From: Coptis chinensis
Lineage: Eukaryota; Streptophyta; Magnoliopsida; Ranunculales; Ranunculaceae
Direction of reading: 5' to 3'
Assembly (NCBI GenBank): GCA_015680905.1
Contig: CM027382.1
Span: forward strand, 17,705,501-17,769,500
Length of the DNA stretch: 64,000 nucleotides
The first letter of the stretch is position 1, and the number at the start of each line of letters is the position of its first letter. The translations under genes and the position numbers were made by a program. The notes under the pieces were generated by a model. That model did not search any database and was not told the DNA's origin. It saw nothing but the letters and a program-made list of their open reading frames with translations. Below, piece by piece: positions 1 to 11,041 of this stretch.

Positions 1-1
1 T

Positions 2-865
2 ATGAATCCCTCCAAGATAAACAAGTCTCAAGCTAAATCTCTCCCAGTCATGCAAGCTAGCCAATACTATGAAGTCTGTTCGGGCACTTCCCATGCAACT
101 CTAGAATGTCCTGGTTACTATCAACATGTATCAGTTGGAGAGTACAATATAAACTCATTTCAGAGGCCCAACCAAGGTGGTAATAACTTTCAAGGTAATT
201 ATTGGAGATAGAACGCTGGACCCCTAGGTTCTCAAGATCAAAGTTATATTTCACAGACAAGTTAAGCTTCACAGTTGGTTCCTCAACAACAATTATACTC
301 TCAGCAGAATTCCAATACAAGTGGAGAGTTAGTGCCTGATCCTAGGAGAAATTATGCCACACCTGCCAACCTGGAGAATGCAATTACTTTGTTATAATAG
401 AAAAATCAAAAGTTTGAAAATGTTCTAGAGCTTCTTGCACAGTCTCATCTCAATCTCCAGCAATCTCAGGCAAGTCAATGTTCTAGAATGGAGTTTCTAG
501 AGGCTAAGTTTGACCAACTCACCACTGCTTTGTCTGTAAAGACACAAACCACTCAACCTAGCTTATTGGAACCAATATCAAAGAGTGAAAATGTATGCCA
601 CATTGGGACAACTTATAATACTGATCACCTCCATGATTAGGTTAGCTCAGTTACTACTCTCAGATCAAGATTGAAGATAGACAACAAGGTTGACTTACCT
701 TCTCATGATGACATTGCTACAGAGCAATCGGTCAAGATTTCAAATGAAGTTCAAAAGGAAGTAGGGAAATCCTTTCCACTCCCATTTGTCAAGATGACCA
801 AGACAAGATATGCAAGAATGCTAAAGAGAAAGAAGAGCAGACACATGCTGATGTGTTTGTACTAA
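2..865 (+). pseudogene. gag C-terminal region of element C (nucleocapsid part)
   Basis: Gag packages the element RNA. The open stretch from 2 to 211 contains a degenerate nucleocapsid knuckle (VCSGTSHATLECP) followed by an Asn/Gln/Gly-rich tail ending FQGNYW. This is the usual Athila/Tat pattern of a CxxCxxxHxxxxC-type knuckle followed by a 'PGWRNHPNFSW'-like segment. The first Cys of the canonical knuckle is a Tyr here. In-frame stops follow at 209-211, 263-265 and near 400. The frame then resumes and shows TTLRSRLKIDNKVDLP, which corresponds to the linker motif 'ITLRSGK' placed between gag and protease in these elements. Its 5' part is outside the window. Confidence 0.75.
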
Positions 866-1862
866 AGGCACTTTTTCCTATGTTTTTTGCTCAAAGCAAA
901 AAGGACAAGCAATTTTTAGAGATGAAGGAGGCATTTGAGAAAGATAACATCAATATCCCCTTTATCAAAGCAATCAAGCAGTTGCCATCATATGCCAAAT
1001 TCTTGAAGGATGCATGCAACATAAAGAGAAGTACTCATGTTCCAAAGCGAGCATTTCTAGCTAGACAAACAACATCTATTATCCATCAGCAAGCTCCAGT
1101 CAAGCTCAAAGATCTAGGAAGTCCTACAATATCATGCAATATAGGAGAAAAATTCACGGGTAATGCTCTTTTAGACCTTGGTGGTAGTGTTAATCTCTTG
1201 CCATATCATGTGTACCAAGCGTTGGGCCTGGAGAACCTAAAAAAGTCAAATTAAAGTTGGCTGGCCGTTCTACCAAGATTCCTAGAGGCATAGTTGAGGA
1301 TGTTCTTGTTCAAGTAGCCGATTTCTACTATCTAGTGGATTTCATTGTGATAGACACCAAGGAGGCCTTTGATAAAATTCCAATTATTCTAGGCCAACCT
1401 TTCCTCGCTACCGCAAAAGCTTTGATAAATTATCATAATGGTGAAATGAAGATCAACTTTGGTAAGATGTCCATGGACATAAATATCTTTCACCTGTTGC
1501 ATAAGGATTGTGATGATGCTGAAGGTGGAGAGGTGTACTTCCTTGATAGCATGACACAAGAATCTTTCCCATTCGAAGATACAATTGAGAGTGCTCAATC
1601 TACAGAAAATTGTGATGAACCTGAGAACCCCACCACAGAGGCGTTACTAGCCATGTTCTTGGAATCTCTGCAGAAAATTCAGGATTTAAGTGAGCATAAT
1701 GGAAAATTGGCAGAGAGAGTATCAAACCTTGAGAAGATGAAGTCTACATTTCAGGATGAACAACTAACTTCTGCCCAGAAAAATCAGTTACTAGAGAATC
1801 AACTTAAAGAAGTTTTGGAAAAACAACAGAATCTAGAAACTGAAATGGGTCTTCTGAAGTAG
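853..1862 (+). pseudogene. Retropepsin-like aspartic protease and coiled-coil region of element C
   Basis: The protease cuts the Gag polyprotein in related elements. Residues before it (FIKAIKQLPSYAKFLKD) match the conserved segment upstream of Athila/Tat proteases. The active-site loop reads ALLDLGGSVNLLP, with Gly where DLGA(S) is usual. The frame shifts at about 1250-1257, just after the loop. The rest of the fold continues from 1257 with PRGIVEDVLVQV and IILGQPFLATAKALI, the typical C-terminal protease motifs. From about 1650 the chain becomes a Glu/Lys/Leu/Gln-rich coiled coil (LEKMKSTFQDEQLTSAQK). Autonomous relatives would continue into reverse transcriptase at this point. The domain is clearly a protease and clearly not intact. 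Confidence 0.85.
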
Positions 1863-1865
1863 TTA

Positions 1866-2260
1866 GTGGACCATATTGATAAGAAGCATTACACTGTTGA
1901 AGCCTTTTTACACCATCATTGTCTGAACGAGAGAAGTATGTTAACCAGTCTACCGCCCACCTTGAACGCAGTTAGCCAGACATCCATTATCATTATTGTG
2001 GTGGTAAAGGGCACATCAGATACTATTGTCTTGTTAGAAAGAAAGATTTTTGTCAAACTTCTACACAGAGGAACCACAAGACCTATCACACAATCATCAG
2101 ACCTGAAATAGTTCAAGGTAGAAAAGCAACTTCACCAGCAATCTTTCCAGCATATCAAGGAGTATTTTTGATAACCCACAAGGTGAGACCTCCTCGTCCT
2201 CCAAACATTCGTCAGATTTGGATAAGAAAATCTTATCTCCTCACTCCAAATGGATAATGC
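1866..2260 (+). pseudogene. Second zinc-knuckle region downstream of protease (element C)
   Basis: At about 1980-2040 one frame reads HYHYCGGKGHIRYYC, a CCHC-like motif with Tyr in place of the first Cys, followed by a basic segment (LVRKKDF). The frame stays open to about 2230, where stops begin. An equivalent motif sits in the same place in element B, downstream of a coiled coil. The motif resembles the Gag knuckles of Ty1/copia elements more than Athila ones, which is an inference from the pattern only. No RT motif follows. Confidence 0.55.
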
Positions 2261-2448
2261 ATTATATATAGTCTTAGGGATCTAACTTAAAAAGACCTAA
2301 CAAATAAAATAAAAAAAAATAAAATAAATAAAAATCTTAGTAAAAGGAAATGTTCTTATTTTTGGAATTAATTTTGATATTCGGCATCAATAGTAACATC
2401 TTCCCTTTTTCTCATTCATTTCATTTACTTAATTTCTATACATTTAGG

Positions 2449-2478
2449 ACAATGGATATGTTAAGTTGGGGGAGGGTG
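2449..2478 (+). other. Internal polypurine-like box (element C)
   Basis: The sequence AGGACAATGG, then TTAAGTTGGGGGAGGG, occurs directly after the coding region and about 1.74 kb before the LTR. A similar GGACAA...TTTGGGG box occurs in elements A and B at a comparable distance from their 3' LTRs. It resembles a polypurine tract but is not adjacent to an LTR. Confidence 0.5.
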
Positions 2479-2479
2479 T

Positions 2480-4214
2480 AGTTGAGAAATGAATTTCCAA
2501 AATTAGTTTTCAAAAACATAAATATTTTTATTTCTATATAAGTAGCATGAGAAAAATGAATTTTAATGATGAGTCTGGGATATAGATTTTATACTGCTTA
2601 GTGTTGAGTTTGATAGATAGTTGATATTGTTGATTTCATTACCACTTAAACTATTTATTATGTTCGGACATAGTTCTTGTTGATAGAATTCTTTATCAAG
2701 GCACCACTATAGTACTTGGTCAATTTTGTGTACTTTTGCTAGAAGAGAGATTTAAACCCCTAGTAAACTGGAAGTAGAATTTTTAGACTTAGCCCGTGAG
2801 ACTTGAGCTTTATACCCATTCTTTGGAGAGTTCTTAAGAAAAATATGAGTCTTAGTGACTCAACATCTTTAAGTTCTTTATGTCATTGTAATATAGTCTC
2901 ATTATTTGTTGATTTGGTTAATCACGAAGTGACATCAACTGGGGAGATAGCCATTAGGTCTTGTAGTCTATTTGAAATAGAGTATCATACTGATAAGTCA
3001 AGTAGTGAACCCATTCAGCCTTTATCCCACCTAGTAGGACCATCATGTTAAACCCTTTTGAGCCTTACAATAAGCCATTTTCTTTCATAAAACCCTTTAC
3101 CCTTTACCCAACTCCAGACAAGGAGTATAACCAAAATCTTTATCAGCCATACCCATATGTTTCTGAGAATACGAGGGGCACAAAGAGGAAGAAAGAGTAC
3201 AAAAGGAAGATTACAAGGAAATATCAGAGAGATATAATGAAGACCATCATTCTGTTCTAAGTGAAAGAAGTTAGTGGAAAACAAGCATATCCAATACTAA
3301 TCAAGGATATACCACTGAGTTAAAAAAAAAAGTTGAACAAAATGGATGGAAAAGTTAAGACAAAGGAAGAATTTTCTCTGCAATACAGAATTTGAAGAAA
3401 TCTTCCAAAGAATGAAGCAAACCCTTAGTGTTTTTCAGAAACAATATTTGAATCCTTTTTACTTTTCCTTCATAAACCAATACCCAAGCCAAGTTACAAC
3501 CCATGACTTATCATTACAGTATGGTACGAAGTCTAGAATAGGTGAGAGGATGCTAAAGTGAAAGACCCGATACTTCATATGTGATTGACATTCTTTCCAT
3601 TAGACTAATTTCATCTAGAAGTCTGTTTTTCAAGGTAGTATGTGGGATATTTGTATTCATTATTCTTTTCCCCACATACATGAGGTAAAATAGTAGACCA
3701 TCTTTTGAGAGATTCTTTTCTGAGAGTATGACCGGTGAGGATTGAAAGTCGAGATTATATGTCTAAAGGTAAACTAGGGATTCTGTTTCTTGGATAGGAG
3801 AGTATAAGAGATTGACTAAGTACACACATAAGCCTTAATTGAGAATTTTGTCAATTTTTACTATCTCCCAACATAATCTATGAGTCTTTGCAGCAATGTA
3901 GTTAGCAATGGAGACCGTCAGTTGGAGTAATCACTAAGTGGGTAAGGAATTTCTCTCTCTGAAAAATACTATCATTCTTGAACATGCTATTGATTAATTT
4001 TGTGGGTATATCACCTGAAAACCCTCATGAAACTATAACTCGTCCTTTTTGGGGAACTTAAAGGTTTAAAGCCTTGTTGCATATGGTAAATGCAATCGCG
4101 ATGCCTGCAAAAGTGAGTTAGGATTTTATTTTTGTTATTATGATGTGATTTTGATCACTTATCTATTTTTTATCTTATTTTCTAAGAGACTAGCAAAAGG
4201 CTAGTTGGGAGTTG
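2480..4214 (+). other. Conserved non-coding 3' region of element C, ending in the polypurine tract
   Basis: No convincing ORF was found. Several blocks align by eye with element B: 2786-3060 with 21620-21895 (shared CCGTGAGACTTGAGC, GATAGCCATTAGGTCTTGTA and ACCTAGTAGGA), 3525-3620 with 22312-22395 (shared GGTGAGAGGATGCTAAAGTG), and 3995-4130 with 22795-22920. A box at 4071-4096 (CTTGTTGCATATGG then AATGCAATC) is also found in element A at 28498-28525. The region ends in a degenerate polypurine tract (GCTAGTTGGGAG) directly before the LTR. Confidence 0.7.
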
Positions 4215-4730
4215 TGATAAGTGCTCAAAAAGTGCAATTTAACCCTCGATTATGCCTATTGTTTAGCCATCTTAGTGGACTAATAGTGTTTATAAGTTAT
4301 GTTTTAAGATTCTACAGGTGAAAAAGAGAGTTTTGTAGAATATTAGAGAAAAATGGATAAAATGGAGCATTAAGGATCACATGGGAAGCCCGTGGACAAT
4401 CATGGAGAAGGCCAAGGAATTGGAGATATTAAAGATGCGACTTGGACCTATTTTAAAGCCTATTTGGAAGCCCAAGGCCAAAGGATTTGTTGTTTAGACC
4501 AGAGCCCACAAAAGAGGATAAAAGGATAGAGCAGAAGAGACATAATAGGCTTACGCGTCTGGGACACATTGATCGCATTTGAGACACATGAATCGTGCGT
4601 CCAGACGCATGAATCGACACTGTAGCCAATTCTTTCTCAGTTTTGGAGACGAAGTTGGACTCTGAAAGAAGTCTATTTGTATTAGGAAACAAATGATGGT
4701 TTGGAATGCTTCTATAACTCATTGTAACCC

Positions 4731-4740
4731 CTATAAATAG
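4731..4740 (+). promoter_or_regulatory. TATA box in LTR C
   Basis: CTATAAATAG lies about 520 bp into the LTR, the position expected for the U3/R promoter of plant Ty3/gypsy LTRs. No other promoter element was identified. Confidence 0.6.
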
Positions 4741-5500
4741 AGGACCTAAGTGCCTCATGTAATTTGCCAATTCATTTATACTCTTGTCTCCAGAACTTGA
4801 GGCAGATAGAGATTAATAATAAAATATCGGTTTTAACTAGCCGAGTCTTAATAAATTAGTCTTTCTAGTCTTATGTTCTTCGACTCTTCTTCTTCTCATT
4901 CTTCGTGTTCTTCCTTCTTTATGGAAGGCTAATCTTCTCCTTCAAGGGAGGAGATGAAGCCGGTGCTTAAGGTTTAATGATTCTTCTGGTTCATGGTGTT
5001 CTTCAATCAGGTTAGTTCTTTATGTTTTTAGTTATTAGTTCCATTGCCCAGACCAGGGGATGGAAGTATAGATTAAGGTTTTTATTTATTGCAATCGAAT
5101 ATTATGCTAGTTTAGGGTTGTATTTATTGCAATTGAATACAATGATAGAATAGGGTTTTATTTATTGTAATTGAATATTATACTATTATTCTCTACTTTT
5201 CTTCTAGTTGTGTATTGTTTTAGAGTAAGGGAAGTATTCCTTGTGTTTGCCTTAGATGGTGATTCATTAAATAGCTACTCAAGCTCACATAAAAGGAAAG
5301 AATATACTTGTAACATGAATATAGGAACAACCTTAAGTAGAGTAATTCGTTAACGATGTTTCATCCAAGAGGGCATCGACACTTGCTCGATTGCCTAATT
5401 GTAGTCTACTTGTGAGAACAACCATGAAGCAAAAGGTCATTGAATCAAAAGTATTGGTGGATTCTAATCTCTTGAATTCCCTCTCTTATAAATTCTCAAT

Positions 5501-5533
5501 AGTTTAGTTTAGTTTAGTTTAGTTTAGTTTAGC
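5501..5533 (+). repeat. (AGTTT)n microsatellite
   Basis: Six uninterrupted AGTTT units plus a partial one lie inside LTR C. This is a pentanucleotide repeat and not the plant telomere repeat (TTTAGGG). Confidence 0.95.
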
Positions 5534-5737
5534 ATTAGAATCTACAATATCTATAATAATAGTTTTTAATCCCTTAAACCCCCTTTCCAGTCTTGTTCTT
5601 CATATAAACATACACTTAAAAGTGGAACGATACCCTACTCATCATGTACTTGTTGAGGGATAATTAGGTTTTGATACGCTTCTATTTTGTTCAACGACCA
5701 TCATCCATCTACATCATCTATCTACGTCATCCATATA

Positions 5738-7436
5738 CTATCTACATACACAAAAGGATCGTGTGTCAACCACTTCTCCTCTCCCTTGTCCTCTCCTACC
5801 CCTTCCCTTGCGACTACCTCTACCTCTACCCCTATCCTTAACTACTTGTTCACCATTTGCAGGAACTTGTTCACCTTCTTGGTTCAGTGGTCTTGCAAGA
5901 TAAGGATTCCTCATTGCTCTTTGTCTTGGTCTTCCAGGTCTGCCTCTAGTTTTAGTACCCCTAGTTGGTTCCAAATTTTCACCATTTATAGTTGAAACCC
6001 TAATTGCATCATTACCACCCACAGCTCCTTCTTGACAACTTCTTGCATTGTGCCCAAATTCTCTGCATTTTCCACACCTTGTTGTGTTTGCATTCTCATC
6101 CTCTCCTCTTCTCTTATTAACTCTTGGCCTCCCAGGTTATCTCTGCCTAATGGGTGGAAATATATACTCAACTGGTAAAGGATGCACAAATATAATGAGT
6201 TATCATATTATATGTCTGACACATATATGGTAAATCTATACTTATGTAAATACAAGCACCTACCTTCTCCCAATCATCTTCAGGATTAATTGGAGCTATG
6301 TGGCCAGCACATGCTTGTTTATAACTTTTAACAAGTAGATATGGACTACAAAAGCTACCATTAGGTACATGCAACATAATAAGCAATAAAATATATGTTA
6401 AGTACATAAAACATATGTAAAGATATGTAAACCTTAAGTAAACATAAGTAAAGTTATGTAAACCTTACTTTTTCCACAGCAACCTTCTAGGTTTGATAAC
6501 ACATACAACATGAATGCAAAGAATCCCAAGTGCACTCATGTTTCTCTAGATCTACTATCCACCAATATGCAGCATTCCATGATACACAGAACTTGTTATT
6601 ATCTGCACCAGCTATATTATAATCTTTAATATCTTCACACCTCTTGTTGATTAACTCCTTTACCTTAGGAACCAAGTCATCATCCTCCTACAACTCAGAT
6701 TTCAGCTTTCTTTGGTACAAAATCTTCATTTGCAACATCAAAATATTTTAAATCATCTTTGCAACAGGCTTGTCTCTGGCATCCAAAATGTAACTGTTCC
6801 AAGCCTTAGTGAAATTATTAGACAGATGGTCTGATGTTGTTGTTGTGTCAAAGTGTGATCTTGCCCACAGACTTGGATTCTTAAGCATCAGCCAATCATG
6901 TGCCCCTACATCCTTCTTCTTAATGATTTCCATTTTCTTTTTCCACTATACAAATGAAAATTGTTTTGCTACATCCCATGATTCCAACTCCAAACCCCTA
7001 TACTTCCTCTTCATATTCTTCATCATATGCTTGAAGCAAAACCTCTTATGACAATTGGGTAACACAGCTTGGACTACATTACTCAAACCTTTCTACCTAT
7101 CTGAAATGATGGTAAGTGGCTTTTCATGCCTCATGATATATGGAGCAATGATACCTAAAAACTTTGTCCAACTTTCAGTATCTTCAGCTATGCAAATGTA
7201 AAATGCCAAAGGATACAGCCTATTATTCCCATCCAAAGCAATCATACTTAAGCATACACCCCCATGTTTTCCCTTGAGAAAACACCCATCCAACCCTATT
7301 ATAGGCCTACATCCATTGACAAGGCCATCTAAACAAGGTTTCAATGCTATATATATATGTCTTCAAAGGTCATGTAGTTTGGGTTTCTATTAAATTTGGA
7401 TACACTACCTGGGTTCCATTTCAAAATTTGCCTACA
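5738..7436 (-). pseudogene. MULE transposase, C-terminal half (DDE domain, SWIM remnant, CCHC knuckle)
   Basis: In a minus-strand reading from 7436 downwards, the start shows an NPGS motif. It is followed by GCRPIIGLDGCFLKGKHGG (first catalytic Asp region), LYPLAFYICIAEDTESW and TIISDR (second Asp region), the classic plant Mutator-like transposase pattern. A stop replaces the residue after TIISDR at about 7092. Further down are SHFDTTTTSDHLSNNFTKAW, a degenerate SWIM region near 6540 (IVDLEKHECTWD), SPYLLVKSYKQA and a CCHC knuckle CGKCREFGHNARSC at about 6036-6078, then a basic Arg/Gly tail. An intron with GT-AG borders appears to remain at 6172-6263. It is the downstream half of the gene whose N-terminal half lies at 30120-31874. 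Several stops make it a pseudogene. Confidence 0.88.
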
Positions 7437-8926
7437 TGATAAAAGCCCAAAACTGTAGTTTTAACCCCTTAATAATACTACTTTTAGACCAATTATGCGA
7501 GTAATAAATAAGAGTTAATGCTAATTACGTGCTTTTATGTATTTCAGGCATGGAACTCAATTATGTGCAGAAATGTGCCACTTTGGCAATATAAAGGAGC
7601 AAAAGGTTGGTTGCTAAAAAGTTCTGTGATAAAGGCCAAGATTCAAGGAGACAAGCCTTTATGAAGCCAAGTCAAAAGCTAAAAAGTCAACACGGGCAGA
7701 AATAGTGCACAAGTCAGTAGAACTTCGAAGACCATATCTTTGGACTCAGGCATCGGATGTGGGCCTACCTTACATTAAAACGACCGTCTCGGAAAGAACT
7801 TTCCAATGGTCCAAGACTTGACCTAATCAAAGGAGCAGAAGTGGACAAAAAGTTTGCTGAAGTCAAAGGCTGAAACGGGCTCTGTGGACTGAAGAAATTG
7901 GGCTTTGGGCTCAATTTTCCGGCCCAAAATATGAGACCTCAGCCCATGCACGAAATTGTGGATCTGGTCTCCTCCTTTACATAAAACAAGACTTAGCTCT
8001 TAAGAAAGGGATAGTTAGATAGCTTAGAATAAAAAGTAACCATTAAAATAGCTTGTAGATCTAGTTTTTGAATTCAATTAGTTAAATTAATTAGTTTCAT
8101 TCCTTGTTTTAGATTAATTCTTCGAATCATTGTTCTTCATTGATTAGATAAATAAAATAGTTTATTCTTGTTCATTTTGATTTTGTCATTTAAATTTGTA
8201 GATCTAATTTCAATTCTTGTTGTTATTCAATTCTTAGTTATTAATTAGATTTGAAGTATTATTTAATCAAAATTAGTAAAGTTCAAATCTTTATATTATG
8301 TCTAGTGTTAATTCAATGGGAAATGATAGCTTGATGAATCAAGGCTAAACCTCCATTAGAGGGGTTGAAGAAGCCTTGATGAAACTTGATCTTTGTTAAC
8401 TTAGAAATCGTCGTGAGAGTTTATTCCACTCTAGAAGGTCGTTGATTCGCCATGAGAATGGGTGGACGACCTCACATGCTAGTTATTAATTGGTAGAGAT
8501 GCCATGTATAATTAGGGATTAGAACTACCATTTTGATATGTGAAGCATTGCAATTTGGATCACGACGAGTCTTTGTTAGTTGATTAAGTCGAGTTAAGGT
8601 GGATTCAATTCCCTTTAATTCTTTATCTAGATTCAAACCCTTAGCATCCTGTCATTTCGCTTATTCGTATCTTGTTATTTGAATTCACATCGTAGTATAA
8701 ATTCAATCATTACTCTCATTAGACTTTGGATAGACTCGTCAATTGTAGAAAACTTGAATGCTAAAGGACTAGGAGTGGAACGAATCTTCTATTCCAACTC
8801 TACGTCAATAGATTTGAGAGTAGAAAACAAATATCTTTGATAAGTAACAGTCCAGTTTATAGTTTTATTTGCGTTTAGAGTTTCATCACTTTATTTGTGA
8901 GTAAGACTATCTTTTTATGTTTATCA
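7437..8926 (+). repeat. 5' LTR of element A
   Basis: This 1490-bp LTR aligns along its whole length with 28626-30119. Differences cluster in the first 450 bp and are few after that. The TATA-box position reads TTTACATAAA here but TTTATATAAA in the 3' copy, so the promoter copy that would drive the element carries a T-to-C change. The target duplication CTACA precedes it. Confidence 0.95.
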
Positions 8927-8928
8927 AA

Positions 8929-8941
8929 TGGCGTCGCTGCC
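8929..8941 (+). other. Primer binding site of element A (tRNA-Asp-like)
   Basis: TGGCGTCGCTGCC begins 2 bp after the LTR. It resembles the site complementary to the 3' end of plant tRNA-Asp (TGGCGCCGTTGCC), which Athila-type elements are known to use, with two mismatches. Confidence 0.7.
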
Positions 8942-9054
8942 ATCTTAGTACTATTTAGTATTGTTTTTTTAGAATTGATAGTTTTTCAAAGTCCCATAAC
9001 CCACCCACCCTTGTTTGATTCTCACCTGGTTATGTTGTTTCAAAGACTTAAATT

Positions 9055-9362
9055 TTCCTCGGAAAAATTACTTTCGGGGCCATGGCGCTGCCTGGGTAAA
9101 AGCCAAATTGGAGCACCACCGCGCGCCTAACCGCCTGGAATTCCATCTTTTGGCTGAGCGCCACCTGCGCCTTGCAAAGGCAAAACACGAGCGCACCCCA
9201 TACTCACACGCCTGGAATTCCAACTTTTGCCTGAGCGCGACCTGCGCCCTACCAAGGCCAACTTGGAGCGCCACTTGCGCCCACACGCCTGGAATCCTAA
9301 CTTTTGCCTGAGCGCGCCCTGCCTAGGCCTATTCTGAGCGCACCCGCGCCCTCTGCTGAAAC
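9055..9362 (+). repeat. GC-rich 77-bp tandem repeat in the leader of element A
   Basis: Three units begin with CGCCTGGAAT at 9132, 9209 and 9286, an exact spacing of 77 bp, and a degenerate partial unit precedes them at about 9055-9131. Each unit carries GAGCGC and CTGCGCC motifs. The block is strikingly GC-rich within AT-rich surroundings. The overlapping open frames on both strands are probably a by-product of the GC-rich periodic sequence. The rest of the leader (8942-9054 and 9363-9720) shows nothing recognisable. Confidence 0.85.
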
Positions 9363-9720
9363 TGGCCGATTTCCATAGGTTTGTTTCGAACTTCCATTTC
9401 TTCAAAGTTTTCAGTGTTCCAACTTGTTATATACACTGAGCACGTGTAAACAAGACGTTATTCATAAGCGAAGCAAGGAGGCTTTCAGGTACTCTTTTCT
9501 TCCACACCTCGCATCTTCTATTAGAGGTTCATACTAGCATATCAGGATTGTTTGGAGTGTTGTTATGTTTCATTAAGATTGGTCTTAGCCTTGCATAAGA
9601 TTAAGGTCGGGCCGAAGAAAAACACCTAACATAATTAAATGACAACGGCAACAAACAAGTCTTTCTAGTATACCACTCACTACACCTCTAGCTAGCATAC
9701 CACACACATCACCTGAAGTA

Positions 9721-11034
9721 ATGGCTGAAAAAAGAGAGTCTCCTCTCTCGGACTTTTACAAAGCCTTGAACGATAGCCCTAAATCTTGCATCGTTCTATC
9801 AAACCCTGTGGGGGATTTCCGAATCCCCCCAAATATTTTTTATTTGTTACCCGTTTTTCTTGGATTAGACCATGAAAAGCCCTATTAGCATATACGTAGG
9901 ATTGACCAAGTCCTTACTACATTCCACCATCTTACGGTTGGTGCTGAACAAATTATCCCTTCACTTTAGTCGATAAGGCGGCGTCTTGGTTAATTGCCCA
10001 AGTGCCTAATTCTGTGGACTCGTGGGCTAAACTTGTTTAACTATTCATGGAACATTTTTACCCACCACTAAAAACCGATGAAATGCTTTTCAAGATTCAT
10101 TTCTTTCGACAGAATCCTCATGAATCATTTTCAGAGGCTTGGAATCGTTTCACCGATCTACTTATAGAGTGTCCACACCATAACCTCGTGAAAGACACGT
10201 TAGTTCATGCCTTTTTCAAGGGACTTCTACACCACCATAAAGAAGTCCTTGACATAATGAATGGGGGTAGTTTCTTAAGTAAAGGAGCCTCAGAGGTTTA
10301 TAAATTTTTAGAAGATCAGACTAAGCGTAATAATAACTGGGGGGTAGTGACGATATCTCCCGCAACACTAGTTCTTCTACAACAGTAAAGGCCGCCAGTA
10401 TGTTTAAGATGAAATTCGATCCGGAACTTAAAAATTTAATCGAATCTCTAACTAAAAAGGTAGAGGCTATTTCTGTTCAACAAATGTCTATCCCCATCAT
10501 GAATGTCAACTCCAATCCATATCATTTCTGTTTGAGTCCAGAGCATCCCGACTCCTATTGTCCTTTCGCTTATGAGCAACAACAATCACAACAAGATAAC
10601 GTTTGTTCCATTAATAGCGAACCTAACGCAGCTTGGCGACAAAACCCCAACTTCGGTTGGCAGAATAATCAACAACCTCCAAGGTTGTTTAACCTAAATG
10701 TTAGGCAAGCAAACAATTATAACCAAGCTTAACCACGACAAGGACAAGGTTAGGGTAATTATAATTATAACAACCAAGTGCAATCATGACAAGGTCAAGC
10801 ACAAGGTCAGGGTAATTATAATAATTATAACAATAATAATTATAATTCTAATAGAGGTATCGTTCTGATAAATAATAACTACCAAAATCCACCCATTAAT
10901 AATCAACGTGACATAGTTCATGTCACACAACCAGTAGCAAATACTACTCCACAACCGGATTGTTTTGATACCTTTATGCAATCTCAACAACAAATTTTAC
11001 AAGCCATCCAACTTTCCTTACAGCAGTTAGCTTA
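9721..11034 (+). pseudogene. gag of element A (capsid and nucleocapsid)
   Basis: The best start is the ATG at 9721 (MAEKRESPLSDFYKAL). The capsid domain is recognisable from about 10047: EHFYPPLKTDEMLFKI, FRQNPHESFSEAWNRF and CPHHNLVKDTLVHAFFKG match the Athila/Tat Gag pattern 'FRQ..ESL.EAWERFK.LL..CPHHG'. A knuckle-like motif HFCLSPEHPDSYC follows at about 10525-10560, then WRQNPNFGWQNN and a long Asn/Gln-rich tail to 11034. Stops interrupt it near 9886, 9969, 10386, 10730 and 11034, and frames change twice. Gag would form the cytoplasmic virus-like particle in a living copy. Confidence 0.85.
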
Positions 11035-11041
11035 AGAGAAA

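Larger units (their letters stand above)
1..5703 (+). mobile_element. Element C: 3' part of an RT-less Ty3/gypsy (Athila/Tat-like) LTR retrotransposon
   Basis: The order on the plus strand is the end of gag with a zinc-knuckle-like motif, an aspartic protease, a coiled coil, a second CCHC-like motif, about 1.7 kb of non-coding DNA, a polypurine tract and an LTR that starts TGATAA. The 5' LTR and most of gag lie left of the window. No reverse transcriptase, RNase H or integrase motif (YVDD, DDE, TDGS-like) was seen in any frame between the protease and the LTR. The coding part is broken by stops and at least one frameshift, so this copy is dead. The layout matches element B, and the downstream non-coding blocks align with B by eye. 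The LTR end at about 5703 is an estimate because only one flank is visible. Confidence 0.85.
4215..5703 (+). repeat. 3' LTR of element C
   Basis: It starts TGATAAGTGC immediately after the polypurine tract, as do the LTRs of A and B. A TATA box (CTATAAATAG) lies at 4731-4740. The proposed end (GACCATCA at about 5703) gives a length close to that of the A LTR. The end is uncertain because the partner LTR is outside the window and the target duplication cannot be checked. It abuts the 3' side of the MULE gene remnant. Confidence 0.75.

Noticed and set aside
5501..5533. (AGTTT)n run as telomere-like repeat
   Set aside because: The unit is five bases and lacks the GGG of the plant telomere repeat. 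It is a simple microsatellite within an LTR.
9015..9405. Overlapping open frames of 70-98 residues on both strands
   Set aside because: They lie in the GC-rich 77-bp tandem repeat, where stop codons are rare by composition. No family pattern is visible.
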